Both the position numbers and the translations under genes were made by a program. A stretch of 64,000 bases of DNA from Pseudoroseicyclus aestuarii (GTDB lineage Bacteria; Pseudomonadota; Alphaproteobacteria; Rhodobacterales; Rhodobacteraceae), in NCBI RefSeq assembly GCF_003217255.1, contig NZ_QJTE01000001.1:744001-808000 (forward strand), read 5' to 3'. Shown one piece after another: positions 24,868-33,662 of this stretch (positions are counted from its first letter, which is position 1; each line of letters begins with the position of its first letter). The notes under the pieces are model-generated. The model did no database searches and was not told the origin of the DNA. It was given only the letters and a program-made list of their open reading frames with translations.

Positions 24868-25254
24868 ATGGCCCATCTGGAACATGCCAATCTGACGGTC
24901 GCCGATCCCGAGGCCACCGCAAGCCTGCTCGAGACGCTTTTCGGCTGGCGGGTGCGCTGGTCCGGCACGGCGATCCACGGTGGCAGGTCGCTGCACGTCG
25001 GAGAGCCGGGGACCGGCAGTTACCTTGCGATCTACCGCGGCGCCGAGGCCGCGCAGCAGGCGCCCGTCGACAGCTATACCACGCGCGGCGCGCTGAACCA
25101 CATCGGCGTCGTCGTCGCCGATCTGGACGCGACCGAGGACAAGGTCCGCGCCCTCGGCTACACCCCCGGCAGCCATGCCGATTACGAGCCGGGCCGCCGC
25201 TTCTACTTCCGCGAGGAGAACGACATCGAGATCGAGGTGATCAGCTACGCCTGA
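24868..25254 (+). CDS. VOC (glyoxalase/bleomycin resistance) family protein, probable SoxR target
   Basis: 128 residues from the ATG at 24868, which has AAAGGAG at 24854-24860. The fold is a paired beta-alpha-beta-beta-beta unit: [19 protein letters not shown] at the start, [21 protein letters not shown] in the second half, and a C-terminal IEIEVISYA that carries the last metal-ligand-type Glu. VOC proteins include glyoxalase I, extradiol dioxygenases and drug-binding proteins; substrate unknown. The SoxR box upstream implies induction by redox-active compounds. The frame is also open upstream to an ATG at 24712 with its own AAGGGGG, which could add 52 residues. Confidence 0.85.
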   Translation: MAHLEHANLTVADPEATASLLETLFGWRVRWSGTAIHGGRSLHVGEPGTGSYLAIYRGAEAAQQAPVDSYTTRGALNHIGVVVADLDATEDKVRALGYTPGSHADYEPGRRFYFREENDIEIEVISYA

Positions 25255-25360
25255 CCGCCGCGGCCCGGCGGCAACCGACAGCCGCCGGGCCGCGATCCGA
25301 TTGCTCGCGGCGCTCGCCTCCGTCATGATGGGGCACAGACCCAAAGCCGGAGAGCCAGCC

Positions 25361-26491
25361 ATGAAAACACGCGCCGCAGTAGCCTTCCAGGCCGGCAAGC
25401 CGCTCGAGATTACCGAGGTCAACCTCGAGGGGCCCAAGGCCGGCGAGGTGATGATCGAGATCAAGGCCACCGGCCTGTGCCATACCGACGAATTCACCCG
25501 CTCGGGCGACGATCCCGAGGGCATCTTTCCCGCCATCCTCGGTCACGAGGGCGCGGGCGTGGTGGTCGAGGTCGGCGAGGGCGTGACGACCGTCAAGCCG
25601 GGCGATCACGTGATCCCGCTCTACACGCCCGAGTGCCGGGAGTGCGCCTCCTGCCTGAGCGGCAAGACCAACCTCTGCACCGCGATCCGCTCGACCCAGG
25701 GGCAGGGGCTGATGCCTGACGGCACCTCGCGCTTCAGCACGCTCGATGGCGAGATGATCCATCACTACATGGGCTGCTCGACCTTCTCGAACTACACGGT
25801 CCTGCCCGAGATCGCGGTCGCCAAGATCCGCGAGGACGCGCCCTTCGACATGGCCTGCTACATCGGCTGCGGCGTCACCACCGGCGTCGGTGCCGTGGTC
25901 AATACCGCCAAGGTCGAGATCGGCGCGACCGCCGTCGTCTTCGGCCTCGGCGGGATCGGGCTGAACGTGATCCAGGGCCTGCGCCTGGCGGGCGCCGACA
26001 TGATCATCGGCGTCGATCTGAACAACGACAAGAAGCCCATGGCCGAGAAATTCGGCATGACCCATTTCATCAACCCCTCCGAGATCGGCGAGGACATCGT
26101 GCCCTACATCGTCAACCTGACGAAGCGGCGCGGCGACCTGATCGGCGGGGCGGACTACAGCTTCGACGCCACCGGCAACACCACCGTGATGCGGCAGGCG
26201 CTGGAATGCACGCATCGCGGCTGGGGCATGTCGGTGATCATCGGCGTCGCGGCGGCGGGGGCCGAGATCTCGACCCGGCCGTTCCAGCTTGTCACCGGGC
26301 GCGTCTGGAAGGGCACCGCCTTCGGCGGCGCGCGCGGGCGCACCGACGTGCCGAAGATCGTCGACTGGTACATGGAGGGCAAGATCGAGATCGACCCGAT
26401 GATCACCCACCGCCTGAAGCTGGACGAGATCAACCACGGCTTCGACCTGATGCACGAGGGCAAGTCGATCCGCGCCATCGTGGAGTACTGA
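25361..26491 (+). CDS. frmA: S-(hydroxymethyl)glutathione dehydrogenase (class III alcohol dehydrogenase)
   Basis: 376 residues, class III ADH. Catalytic zinc ligands appear in [14 protein letters not shown] and the Cys in MACYIGCGV; the structural zinc site is the Cys cluster in [17 protein letters not shown]. The NAD loop is [14 protein letters not shown]. It oxidises the spontaneous formaldehyde-glutathione adduct to S-formylglutathione. fghA starts 2 bases after the stop, forming the complete glutathione-dependent formaldehyde detoxification pair. Confidence 0.96.
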   Translation: MKTRAAVAFQAGKPLEITEVNLEGPKAGEVMIEIKATGLCHTDEFTRSGDDPEGIFPAILGHEGAGVVVEVGEGVTTVKPGDHVIPLYTPECRECASCLSGKTNLCTAIRSTQGQGLMPDGTSRFSTLDGEMIHHYMGCSTFSNYTVLPEIAVAKIREDAPFDMACYIGCGVTTGVGAVVNTAKVEIGATAVVFGLGGIGLNVIQGLRLAGADMIIGVDLNNDKKPMAEKFGMTHFINPSEIGEDIVPYIVNLTKRRGDLIGGADYSFDATGNTTVMRQALECTHRGWGMSVIIGVAAAGAEISTRPFQLVTGRVWKGTAFGGARGRTDVPKIVDWYMEGKIEIDPMITHRLKLDEINHGFDLMHEGKSIRAIVEY

Positions 26492-26493
26492 GC

Positions 26494-27324
26494 GTGGAGC
26501 TGATTTCCGACAACCGCAGCTTCGGCGGCCGCCAGCGCGTCTATCGCCACGCCTCGCAGGCGCTGTCCTGCGAGATGACCTTCGGTCTTTACCTGCCGCC
26601 GCAGGCCGAGGCGGGGCCGGTGCCGGTGCTGTGGTACCTCGCCGGTCTGACCTGCACCCATGAGAACGGCATGACCAAGGCCGGGCTGCAGCAGCACGCG
26701 GCCCGGCACGGGCTGGCACTGGTCTTTCCCGACACCTCGCCGCGCGGCGAGGGCGTCGCGGACGACGAGGCCTTCGATCTGGGGCAGGGCGCGGGGTTCT
26801 ACCTGAACGCCGCGCAGGACCCCTGGGCGCCGCATTTCCGCATGCAGGACTACGTGCTGGACGAGCTGCCGCGGCTTCTGGCGGAGGAGGGCCTGCCGCT
26901 GAGCGGCAAGCATGGCATCATGGGCCATTCCATGGGCGGGCACGGCGCGCTGACGCTGGCGCTGAAGAACCCCGAGGCCTATGCCTCGGTCTCGGCGCTG
27001 GCGCCGATCGTGACGCCCACGACCAGCGACTGGGGCCGCAAGCAGTTCGCCGCCTACCTCGGTGAGGACGAGGCGGTCTGGGCCGAGCATGACGCCTGCC
27101 AGCTTCTGGAAAGCCGCGGCTGGACCGGCGACATCCTGATCGACCAAGGCACCGAGGACCAGTTCCTCGAGCTGCTGCAGCCCGAGGCCATGGCCGATAC
27201 CCTCGCCCGGACCCGCACGCCGGGGGTGCTGCGGATGCAGGAGGGCTACGATCACAGCTACTTCTTTGTCGCGAGTTTCGCGGGCGACCACGTCGCCTGG
27301 CATGCCGAGCGTCTGACGCGCTGA
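26494..27324 (+). CDS. fghA: S-formylglutathione hydrolase
   Basis: 276 residues, esterase D family, starting at GTG 2 bases after frmA. The nucleophile elbow is GHSMGGHGAL; the oxyanion region is YLAGLTCTHEN; the C-terminal YDHSYFF holds the catalytic His. It hydrolyses S-formylglutathione to formate and glutathione. An interspersed hairpin element (27335-27388) begins 10 bases after the stop and probably marks the transcript end. Confidence 0.96.
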   Translation: MELISDNRSFGGRQRVYRHASQALSCEMTFGLYLPPQAEAGPVPVLWYLAGLTCTHENGMTKAGLQQHAARHGLALVFPDTSPRGEGVADDEAFDLGQGAGFYLNAAQDPWAPHFRMQDYVLDELPRLLAEEGLPLSGKHGIMGHSMGGHGALTLALKNPEAYASVSALAPIVTPTTSDWGRKQFAAYLGEDEAVWAEHDACQLLESRGWTGDILIDQGTEDQFLELLQPEAMADTLARTRTPGVLRMQEGYDHSYFFVASFAGDHVAWHAERLTR

Positions 27325-27334
27325 GACGGGCGGA

Positions 27335-27388
27335 GCGGGGGCCAGCCCCCGCACCCCCGGGATATTTGCAAAGAGAAGAAAGGGGGGC
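27335..27388 (+). repeat. 3'-flanking interspersed element, copy 2
   Basis: GCGGGGGC-CA-GCCCCCGC (27335-27352) is an 8-bp hairpin, followed by CCCCCGGGATATTTGCAAAG, GAGAAGA and a G-run. It begins 10 bases after the fghA stop, in fghA orientation. The part from 27354 to 27379 is identical to copy 1 read on its strand. It has one hairpin where copies 1 and 3 have two. Confidence 0.75.
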
Positions 27389-27414
27389 GCGGGTTGGACG
27401 TCGCGCCCCCCGCT

Positions 27415-28428
27415 TCAGAGGCCTAGGGCCGAAGCGACGGCCTCGATCAGGCTCTCGTGGACATCCGCGCGGCTCGCGCCCGGCGGATCGGTGCAGATCG
27501 GATCCTCTCCCGCCTCCTCCAGCATCTGCGCGCCGCCGGGTCTGCAGGGGGCGAGCGCGGTGAAATGGCTCGCCGGGGCGATCACCCTGTAGTCGGCCCC
27601 CGGCAGGCGGCGGGCGAGGTCATTGCCCTCGGGCCCGACATCGGCGGCGGCAAGGCGGTGCGCCCTGCCGAGGTTGATCAGCGTGATCCCGGCCAGCGCC
27701 GTCTCGAGGCTGCCGGGCTGCACCGCCCCGCCGAAGCCGGGATCCACGATCGCGGCGCGGGTGATGCGGGGGTCCCGGAAACCCGCCTCGAAGCCGGGCT
27801 CGTCGGCGAAGTGCACGCCGCCCTGGACGAAGAACCGGCAATCGCCGGCCTCCGGCCCGGCTTCGCAGCCTCTGTCCTGGGCCGCGCCGTCGAAGCGTAC
27901 CCCCGCGAGGCCAAGAGCCGTGGCGCCGCCCAGAGAGAAGCCGAAGACACCGATCCGCTCCGCGTCCACGAAGGGGGCAAAGGCGGGATCGGACAGGACC
28001 GCGTCCAGCGCCGCCGTGAGGTCGGCGCCGCGGGCCGCGAGATCGGTGGAGCGGCGCGGGGAGCTGTCGCCGCTGGTCGAGCCCGGGTGATCGACCGCGA
28101 GCACCATGGCGCCGCGCGCCACGAGGCCGGAGGAGAGCCAGCCGAGGCCGTCCGCGGAACCGCCCGATCCATGCGAGAGAAGCACCAGCGGATGCGGCCC
28201 TTCGGCGACAGCCGGGCCGATGAAGGCGAAACTCGGCTCGAAGAGCGGGCCGTCGCCGACCGGGGCGCGGTAGGTCGGCCCGGCCGCTGGATACCAGAGG
28301 GAGGCCGCGACGGGCCGGGCCCGGTGGGCGGCGTTCAGATCGAAGCGGTCGTAGCCGGGCAGCATCTCGGCGTCGGCGGGGGCCGCGGCGGCGCAGGCCA
28401 GCGCGGCGAGCAGGGTCAGGCGTGTCAT
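27415..28428 (-). CDS. Exported alpha/beta hydrolase (dienelactone hydrolase / PAF-acetylhydrolase-like)
   Basis: 337 residues with a signal peptide of about 20 residues. Features are an oxyanion HGSGGSADGLGWL segment, VLAVDHPGS, the nucleophile elbow GFSLGGATALG and a late ASHFTAL that can hold the catalytic His. Four or more cysteines in the mature part suit a periplasmic location. The natural ester is unknown. It is divergent from a membrane AraC regulator 113 bases away, a common pairing that suggests it is the regulator's target. Confidence 0.85.
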   Translation of the reverse strand: MTRLTLLAALACAAAAPADAEMLPGYDRFDLNAAHRARPVAASLWYPAAGPTYRAPVGDGPLFEPSFAFIGPAVAEGPHPLVLLSHGSGGSADGLGWLSSGLVARGAMVLAVDHPGSTSGDSSPRRSTDLAARGADLTAALDAVLSDPAFAPFVDAERIGVFGFSLGGATALGLAGVRFDGAAQDRGCEAGPEAGDCRFFVQGGVHFADEPGFEAGFRDPRITRAAIVDPGFGGAVQPGSLETALAGITLINLGRAHRLAAADVGPEGNDLARRLPGADYRVIAPASHFTALAPCRPGGAQMLEEAGEDPICTDPPGASRADVHESLIEAVASALGL

Positions 28429-28541
28429 AGGGGGCGTCCTTGTGGTGATCCTGCCTCTCTCTGGGCCGCGCCGGACGGGTCTGGCGTCCTTTATCCGGGA
28501 AAAAGGTCGCCTCGATCCGGATCCAGGATAGAAGACCTGCC

Positions 28542-29618
28542 ATGCCGATGCTTCCCGTTCCCGCCTTCGTCGCCTTGGTCCTGGGCTACATCGCCCTGCG
28601 CGCCGCGCTGTCGGAGCGCCGACCGCTGCTGATCGCCTTTCTCGCGGCCTGTTCCGCGCAATCCGCCCTGGTCGCGCTGGTGGGCGGCTATGGCATCGAG
28701 GTCCTGCGCCCGGTGCTGCCGGTCAGCGCCGCGATGATCCCGCCGCTGGCCTTGATCACGTTTCGGGACGCGATGCTCGGCCGCCTCGCGCCGCGCCGGG
28801 TGGCGGTACATCTGGCGGCACCGGTGGGCGCCGCCCTCTGCCGCATCCTTGCGCCCGGGATGACCGATCCGGTGGTGATGGCGATCTTCCTTGGCTACGG
28901 CATCGCCATGCTGCTGCGGTTGCGCCGCGCCCCCGACATGCCGCTCGCGCGGCTCGAGGCGGGGCAGGTGCCGGTGCTGATCTGGAGGGGGCTGGGCTGG
29001 GCCCTGATCGGCTCTGCCGCCGCGGACGCGGCGATCGCCTTGGCTTACATGACCGGCCATGCCGGCTGGACCGGCTGGGTGATCACCGTCTCGTCCTCGC
29101 TCGCGCTGCTGCTTCTCGGCCTGCTCAGCGGCAGCCCTGCCGCCTCGGGCCCCGAGAAGGAGCATCGGGTGGCCACGCCCGCTGAACCGGACGAGGAGAC
29201 GGGGGCCGAGGACAGCGCGATCTTGGCGAGGGTCGAGGCCGTGCTGGCGCGCGATCCGCTGCATCTCGACCCGGGCCTGACGCTCTCGCGGCTGGCGCGG
29301 CGGCTGCAGCTTCCGGAAAAGCGGCTGTCGGCGGCGGTGAACAGAGGGGCGGGTGAGAACGTCTCTCGCTTCGTCAACGCCCGGCGCATCCACCATGCCT
29401 GCCGCCTGATCGAGGGCGGCGCCAGCGTGACGGAGGCGATGCTGAACAGCGGTTTCAACACGAAATCGAACTTCAACAGGGAGTTTCGGCGGGTGACGGG
29501 GGTCGCGCCGAGCCTTTGGCAGGGGGCGGAGGCTCCCATGCCCGGCGTCATCGCCACCGGCGGCTATCGAGAGCCGCGCTGGACGGGGCCGGACGGCTCT
29601 GCTAGGCAGAGCTCATGA
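28542..29618 (+). CDS. Membrane-anchored AraC-family transcriptional regulator
   Basis: 358 residues. The first 200 or so are strongly hydrophobic with about six predicted membrane helices (e.g. residues 7-27, 30-50, 100-130, 150-190). The C-terminal 100 are an AraC HTH domain: LTLSRLARRLQLPEKRLSAAVNR, then VTEAMLNSGFNTKSNFNREFRRVTGVAPS. DNA binding would occur at the membrane face. A sensor-regulator for a compound handled by the divergent exported hydrolase is plausible. The stop overlaps the ATG of a 14-codon candidate leader peptide of cysS. Confidence 0.88.
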   Translation: MPMLPVPAFVALVLGYIALRAALSERRPLLIAFLAACSAQSALVALVGGYGIEVLRPVLPVSAAMIPPLALITFRDAMLGRLAPRRVAVHLAAPVGAALCRILAPGMTDPVVMAIFLGYGIAMLLRLRRAPDMPLARLEAGQVPVLIWRGLGWALIGSAAADAAIALAYMTGHAGWTGWVITVSSSLALLLLGLLSGSPAASGPEKEHRVATPAEPDEETGAEDSAILARVEAVLARDPLHLDPGLTLSRLARRLQLPEKRLSAAVNRGAGENVSRFVNARRIHHACRLIEGGASVTEAMLNSGFNTKSNFNREFRRVTGVAPSLWQGAEAPMPGVIATGGYREPRWTGPDGSARQSS

Positions 29619-29659
29619 CGAGCACGGCCATCATCCCCGGCTGCATCATTCCCTGCTGA
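29615..29659 (+). CDS. Candidate Ile/Cys leader peptide of cysS-cimA (14 aa)
   Basis: The frame MTSTAIIPGCIIPC starts at an ATG that overlaps the AraC stop codon (ATGA) and ends in TGA. Four of 14 codons are Ile and two are Cys, the last sense codon being Cys. The operon 81 bases downstream encodes cysteinyl-tRNA synthetase and citramalate synthase, an entry enzyme to isoleucine. The upstream SD is weak (AGG, 8 bases away), so translation would lean on coupling to the AraC gene. It may equally be chance. Confidence 0.35.
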   Translation: MTSTAIIPGCIIPC

Positions 29660-29668
29660 CACAAGTCA

Positions 29669-29728
29669 CGCGGGCCGCTCTTCCGTTTCCTTCCGAAACC
29701 TTTTAGCCGAGCCCGCGGGCAACCCGCG
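29669..29728 (+). promoter_or_regulatory. Alternative hairpins before cysS
   Basis: CGCGGGC (29669-29675) can pair with GCCCGCG (29711-29717). Alternatively CGCGGG (29714-29719) pairs with CCCGCG (29723-29728), directly before the cysS GAGG ribosome binding site (29730-29733). The two exclude each other because they share 29714-29717. Between them GTTTC-CTTCC-GAAAC (29685-29699) is followed by CTTTT, a weak terminator-like hairpin. Confidence 0.35.
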
Positions 29729-29739
29729 CGAGGCGACGC

Positions 29740-31182
29740 ATGACGATCAGGCTTTACAACACCCGCACCCGGTCGAAGGAGGAGTTCACTCCGATCGATC
29801 CCGACAACGTGCGGATGTATGTCTGCGGCCCCACGGTCTACGACCGCGCGCATCTGGGCAATGCCCGGCCGGTGCTGGTCTTCGACGTGCTCTACCGGCT
29901 GCTGCGTCACGTCCACGGCGAGACGGCCGTGACCTATGCGCGCAACCTCACCGACGTCGACGACAAGATCAACGCCCGCGCCGCAGAGGCCGGGCGCACG
30001 ATCCGCGACATCACCGAAGAGACGACGGGCTGGTTCCACGAGGACATGGACGCCCTGGGCGCCCTGCGCCCCGATCACGAGCCGCGCGCGACCGAGTGGA
30101 TCGGCCAGATGCGCGCGATGATCGAGCGGCTGGAGCTGGCGGGCCATGCCTATGCCGCCGAGGGGCACGTGCTGTTCTCCGTCTCGAGCTACGAGGGCTA
30201 CGGCAGCCTCTCGGGCCGCAGCCTCGACGACATGATCGCCGGCGCGCGGGTCGATCCCGCGCCCTACAAGCGCGACCCGATGGATTTCGTGCTGTGGAAG
30301 CCCAGCACCGAGGACGAGCCGGGCTGGGACGGACCGACGATCCGCGGCGAGGCGCTGGCGCGCGGGCGCCCCGGCTGGCACATCGAATGTTCGGCCATGG
30401 CGGTGGAGCTGCTGGGCGAAAGCTTCGACATCCATGGCGGCGGGATCGACCTGATGTTCCCGCACCACGAGAACGAATGCGCCCAGAGCCTCTGCGCCCA
30501 TCCCACGGGGGATTTCGCCAAGGTCTGGATGCACAACGAGATGCTGCAGGTCGAGGGCAGGAAGATGTCCAAGTCGCTGGGCAACTTCTTCACCGTGCGC
30601 GACCTGCTGGATCAGGGCGTGCCGGGCGAAGTGATCCGCCTGGTGATGCTGGGTACGCATTATCGCAAGCCGATGGACTGGACCGAGGAGCGGCGGGGCG
30701 AGGCCGAGGCGACGCTGCGCCGCTGGTACGGCCATCTGGCGCAGCACGGCTATAACGCCGCGATGATCCGGACCCTGCGCGCCGAGGGGCTGTGGCAGCC
30801 GGACGAGGCCTTCCTCGGGACCTTGTCGAACGATCTCAACACCCCCGGCGCGCTGGCGCGGCTGCATGTGCTGGCTCAGGCCCGCACCCCCAAGGCGCTG
30901 GCGCCCATGGCCCATGCGCTGGAGATGCTGGGGCTGGTGCCGGATTGGGACCGGCTGGAAGAGACGGCCCGGCCCGCCGCACAGGAGGATTGGGTCGATG
31001 CGGCGGTGACGAAACTGCTGGCCGACCGCTCTGCCGCGCGGGCGGCCAGGGATTTTGCCGCCGCCGATGCGATCCGCGACCGGCTGACGGCGGCGGGCGT
31101 GCAGGTGAGCGATGTCGGCGGCAGCGCAAGCTGGCAGCCCGGGCCGGGGTTCGATCCCGCCAAGCTGAAGGATCCGTCATGA
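29740..31182 (+). CDS. cysS: Cysteinyl-tRNA synthetase
   Basis: 480 residues, class I synthetase. The HIGH-type motif is HLGN (residues 38-41) after [17 protein letters not shown] is present as [10 protein letters not shown]. The zinc-binding residues are in CGPTVY, the WHIECSAM segment and [10 protein letters not shown]. It charges tRNA-Cys. The GAGG before the ATG lies next to a hairpin. The stop overlaps the cimA start (ATGA), so cimA is translationally coupled, which is not a usual partner for cysS. Confidence 0.98.
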   Translation: MTIRLYNTRTRSKEEFTPIDPDNVRMYVCGPTVYDRAHLGNARPVLVFDVLYRLLRHVHGETAVTYARNLTDVDDKINARAAEAGRTIRDITEETTGWFHEDMDALGALRPDHEPRATEWIGQMRAMIERLELAGHAYAAEGHVLFSVSSYEGYGSLSGRSLDDMIAGARVDPAPYKRDPMDFVLWKPSTEDEPGWDGPTIRGEALARGRPGWHIECSAMAVELLGESFDIHGGGIDLMFPHHENECAQSLCAHPTGDFAKVWMHNEMLQVEGRKMSKSLGNFFTVRDLLDQGVPGEVIRLVMLGTHYRKPMDWTEERRGEAEATLRRWYGHLAQHGYNAAMIRTLRAEGLWQPDEAFLGTLSNDLNTPGALARLHVLAQARTPKALAPMAHALEMLGLVPDWDRLEETARPAAQEDWVDAAVTKLLADRSAARAARDFAAADAIRDRLTAAGVQVSDVGGSASWQPGPGFDPAKLKDPS

Positions 31183-32798
31183 CCGAGCGGCTGTATCTTT
31201 ACGACACCACGCTGCGCGACGGGCAGCAGACGCAGGGCGTCCAGTTCTCGACGCTGGAAAAGCAGCGCATCGCCGGGGTCCTCGACGATCTGGGCATCGA
31301 TTACATCGAGGGCGGCTGGCCCGGCGCCAATCCAACCGACAGCGCGTTTTTCGAGGATGCGCCCGAGACGCGGGCGACTCTGACCGCCTTCGGCATGACC
31401 AAGCGGGCGGGGCGTTCTGCGGCGAACGACGAGGTGCTGGCTGGCGTTCTGAACGCGCGGACGCCGGCGGTCTGCCTCGTCGGCAAGACGCATGACTACC
31501 ACGTGACCCACGCGCTGGGGATCACGCTCGAGGAGAACCTCGAGAACATCCGCGCCAGCGTGGCGCATCTGGTCGCCGAGGGGCGTGAGGCGCTGTTCGA
31601 CGCCGAGCATTTCTTCGACGGCTGGAAGGACGATGCCGCATATGCGCTGGCCTGCGTGACGGCGGCCTACGAGGCCGGCGCCCGCTGGATCGTGCTGTGC
31701 GATACCAACGGCGGCACCATGCCCGAGGAAATCGCCGAGATCGTGGGCGCGGTCATCGCCAGCGGCATCCCCGGCGCGCGCCTCGGCATCCATTGCCACG
31801 ACGACACCGGGCAGGCCGTGGCGGGCAGCCTCGCGGCGGTGCGGGCCGGGGTGCGGCAGGTGCAGGGCACGCTCAACGGGCTGGGCGAGCGCTGCGGCAA
31901 TGCCAGCCTGACGACGCTGATTCCGACGCTGCTGCTGAAGGAGCCCTTTGCCGGAACGCTGGAGACGGGCGTAACCGCCGAGGCGCTGACCGGGCTGCGC
32001 CGCGCCTCGCGCCTGCTCGATGACATCCTGAACCGCGTGCCGGCCAAGCAGGCGCCCTACGTCGGCGCCAGCGCCTTTGCCCACAAGGCGGGGCTGCATG
32101 CCAGCGCCATCGCCAAGGCGCCGCAGACTTACGAGCACGTGGAGCCGGGCCTCGTCGGCAATGCGCGCATCGTGCCGATGTCGAACCAGGCCGGGCAGTC
32201 GAACCTGCGGGCGCGGCTGGCTGGCATGGGCCTTGAGGTGGAGGCCGGCGATCCGGCGCTGGCGCGCATCCTGGACGGCATCAAGGCGCGCGAGACGGAG
32301 GGCTATGCCTACGACACCGCGCAGGCCAGCTTCGAGCTTCTGGCGCGCGAGGAGCTGGGCCTTCTGCCGCATTACTTCGACGTGCAGCGCTACCGCGTCT
32401 CGATCGAGCGGCGGCGCGGGCCGAGGGGCGAGCCGCTGACGCTGTCGGAGGCGGTGGTCGTGCTCGAGGTCGGCGGCGAGCGGATGCTGAGCGTGTCGGA
32501 AAGCCTTTCGCCCGAGGGAGCCGACCAGGGGCCGGTCAACGCGCTGGCGCGCGCGCTGACCAAGGACATGGGGCCTTACCAGGCGGCGATGGAGGACTGG
32601 CGGCTGGTGGACTTCAAGGTCCGCATCACCGGCGGCGGCACCCAGGCCGTGACCCGCGTCATCATCGACAGCGAGGACGGGCAGGGGCGGCTGTGGTCGA
32701 CGGTCGGCGTCTCGCCCAATATCGTCGATGCGAGCTTCGAGGCGCTGCGCGAGGCGATGCTCTGGAAGCTGGTGCGCGACGGGGTCACGGCGCGATGA
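31179..32798 (+). CDS. cimA: (R)-citramalate synthase
   Basis: 539 residues, DRE-TIM metallolyase family. The metal/substrate motif is [14 protein letters not shown] near the start; [13 protein letters not shown] and [12 protein letters not shown] are typical of CimA/LeuA. The C-terminal LeuA-type regulatory domain (about 400-539) is present, so end-product inhibition (isoleucine in known CimA) is possible. Length fits the longer CimA group rather than LeuA or homocitrate synthase. It condenses acetyl-CoA and pyruvate, opening a threonine-independent route to 2-oxobutyrate and isoleucine. Confidence 0.93.
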   Translation: MTERLYLYDTTLRDGQQTQGVQFSTLEKQRIAGVLDDLGIDYIEGGWPGANPTDSAFFEDAPETRATLTAFGMTKRAGRSAANDEVLAGVLNARTPAVCLVGKTHDYHVTHALGITLEENLENIRASVAHLVAEGREALFDAEHFFDGWKDDAAYALACVTAAYEAGARWIVLCDTNGGTMPEEIAEIVGAVIASGIPGARLGIHCHDDTGQAVAGSLAAVRAGVRQVQGTLNGLGERCGNASLTTLIPTLLLKEPFAGTLETGVTAEALTGLRRASRLLDDILNRVPAKQAPYVGASAFAHKAGLHASAIAKAPQTYEHVEPGLVGNARIVPMSNQAGQSNLRARLAGMGLEVEAGDPALARILDGIKARETEGYAYDTAQASFELLAREELGLLPHYFDVQRYRVSIERRRGPRGEPLTLSEAVVVLEVGGERMLSVSESLSPEGADQGPVNALARALTKDMGPYQAAMEDWRLVDFKVRITGGGTQAVTRVIIDSEDGQGRLWSTVGVSPNIVDASFEALREAMLWKLVRDGVTAR

Positions 32799-32824
32799 GG
32801 GGCCACATAGGGCCTGCCGTCGCA

Positions 32825-32897
32825 GGGGGGCGCTGCCCCCCCTCCGCGCGGGGCGCGGAGTCCCCCCGGAGTATTTTTCGAAACATGAAGGGGGCGG
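32825..32897 (+). repeat. 3'-flanking interspersed element, copy 3
   Basis: GGGGGGCGCTGCCCCCC (32825-32841), then a second hairpin CTCCGCG/CGCGGAG (32842-32860), then CCCCCCGGAGTATTTTTCG and GAAGGGGGCGG. It begins 26 bases after the cimA stop in the same orientation. The final AAGGGGG (32888-32894) lies 9 bases before the next ATG and can act as its ribosome binding site. Confidence 0.75.
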
Positions 32898-32903
32898 CGC
32901 GCG

Positions 32904-33662
32904 ATGTCGCTTGATGCCTGCGCCGAGGCCGTGGCCAAGGGCGATCCCGATCGTTTCGCCGCCGCCATGGCCGCGCCCGTGGCCGCGCGGCGGCGGCTCT
33001 TGCCGCTTTACGCCTTCAACCTCGAGATCGCGCGGGCGCCCTGGGTCACGCAGGAGCCGCTGATCGCCGAGATGCGCCTGCAATGGTGGCGCGATGCGCT
33101 GGCCGAGGCGGAGACCGGCAAGATCCGGCGCCACGAGGTGGTGCAGCCCCTTGCCGAGGTCATGGAGGAGGCGGGCCTCGGGGCCGAGGATTTCGCGCCG
33201 ATCATCGACGCCCGGCGCTGGGATGTCTCTGGCGAGGGGTTTGCCGACATGGCGGCGCTCGAGGCGCATCTGCAGGCGGGGATCGGCACGCTGACCTGGC
33301 TGTCCGCGCGGGCGCTGGGGGCAAAGTCTGCGCTGGAGCCGGCAGTGCGGGCGGCGGGCCTGGGCTTTGCTTCTGCGGCCTGGCTCGAGGCCTTGCCGCA
33401 GCTGCGCGCGGCGGGGCGCGATCCGCTGCCTGCCGCGCTGGGGCCGGAGGGACTGGCCCGGCGCGGGCTTTCGGCGCTGCGCGAGGCGCGGGCGGCGCGC
33501 ATGGGAGCGGCGGTGCCGGCACTGCGGGCCGGCTGGCGCGCGCCGGGCATCCTGGCGCGGGCCGAGGCCGATCCCGCTGCCGCCGAGGAGGGCCGCCTTG
33601 CCGAGCCCGAGGTGCGGCGCCGCGGGCGCCTGGCCTGGCTGGGGCTTACCGGGCGCTGGTAG
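32904..33662 (+). CDS. Squalene/phytoene synthase-fold protein, NDUFAF6-like
   Basis: 252 residues with the SQS/PSY helical fold: RRRLLPLYAFNLEIARAPW and EMRLQWWRDAL at the start. The Asp-rich catalytic motifs of true squalene or phytoene synthases are absent; where DxxxD is expected the sequence reads NLEIARAPW. That is the pattern of mitochondrial NDUFAF6, a complex I assembly factor. A similar assembly role is inferred, supported by the NDUFA12-type subunit elsewhere in the window. Its last 17 bases overlap the convergent MFS gene. The ribosome binding site comes from a repeat element. Confidence 0.8.
   Translation: MSLDACAEAVAKGDPDRFAAAMAAPVAARRRLLPLYAFNLEIARAPWVTQEPLIAEMRLQWWRDALAEAETGKIRRHEVVQPLAEVMEEAGLGAEDFAPIIDARRWDVSGEGFADMAALEAHLQAGIGTLTWLSARALGAKSALEPAVRAAGLGFASAAWLEALPQLRAAGRDPLPAALGPEGLARRGLSALREARAARMGAAVPALRAGWRAPGILARAEADPAAAEEGRLAEPEVRRRGRLAWLGLTGRW

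Noticed and set aside
32904-33662. Phytoene or squalene synthase making carotenoids or hopanoids
   Set aside because: The Asp-rich catalytic motifs are absent and no crt or hpn genes are nearby.
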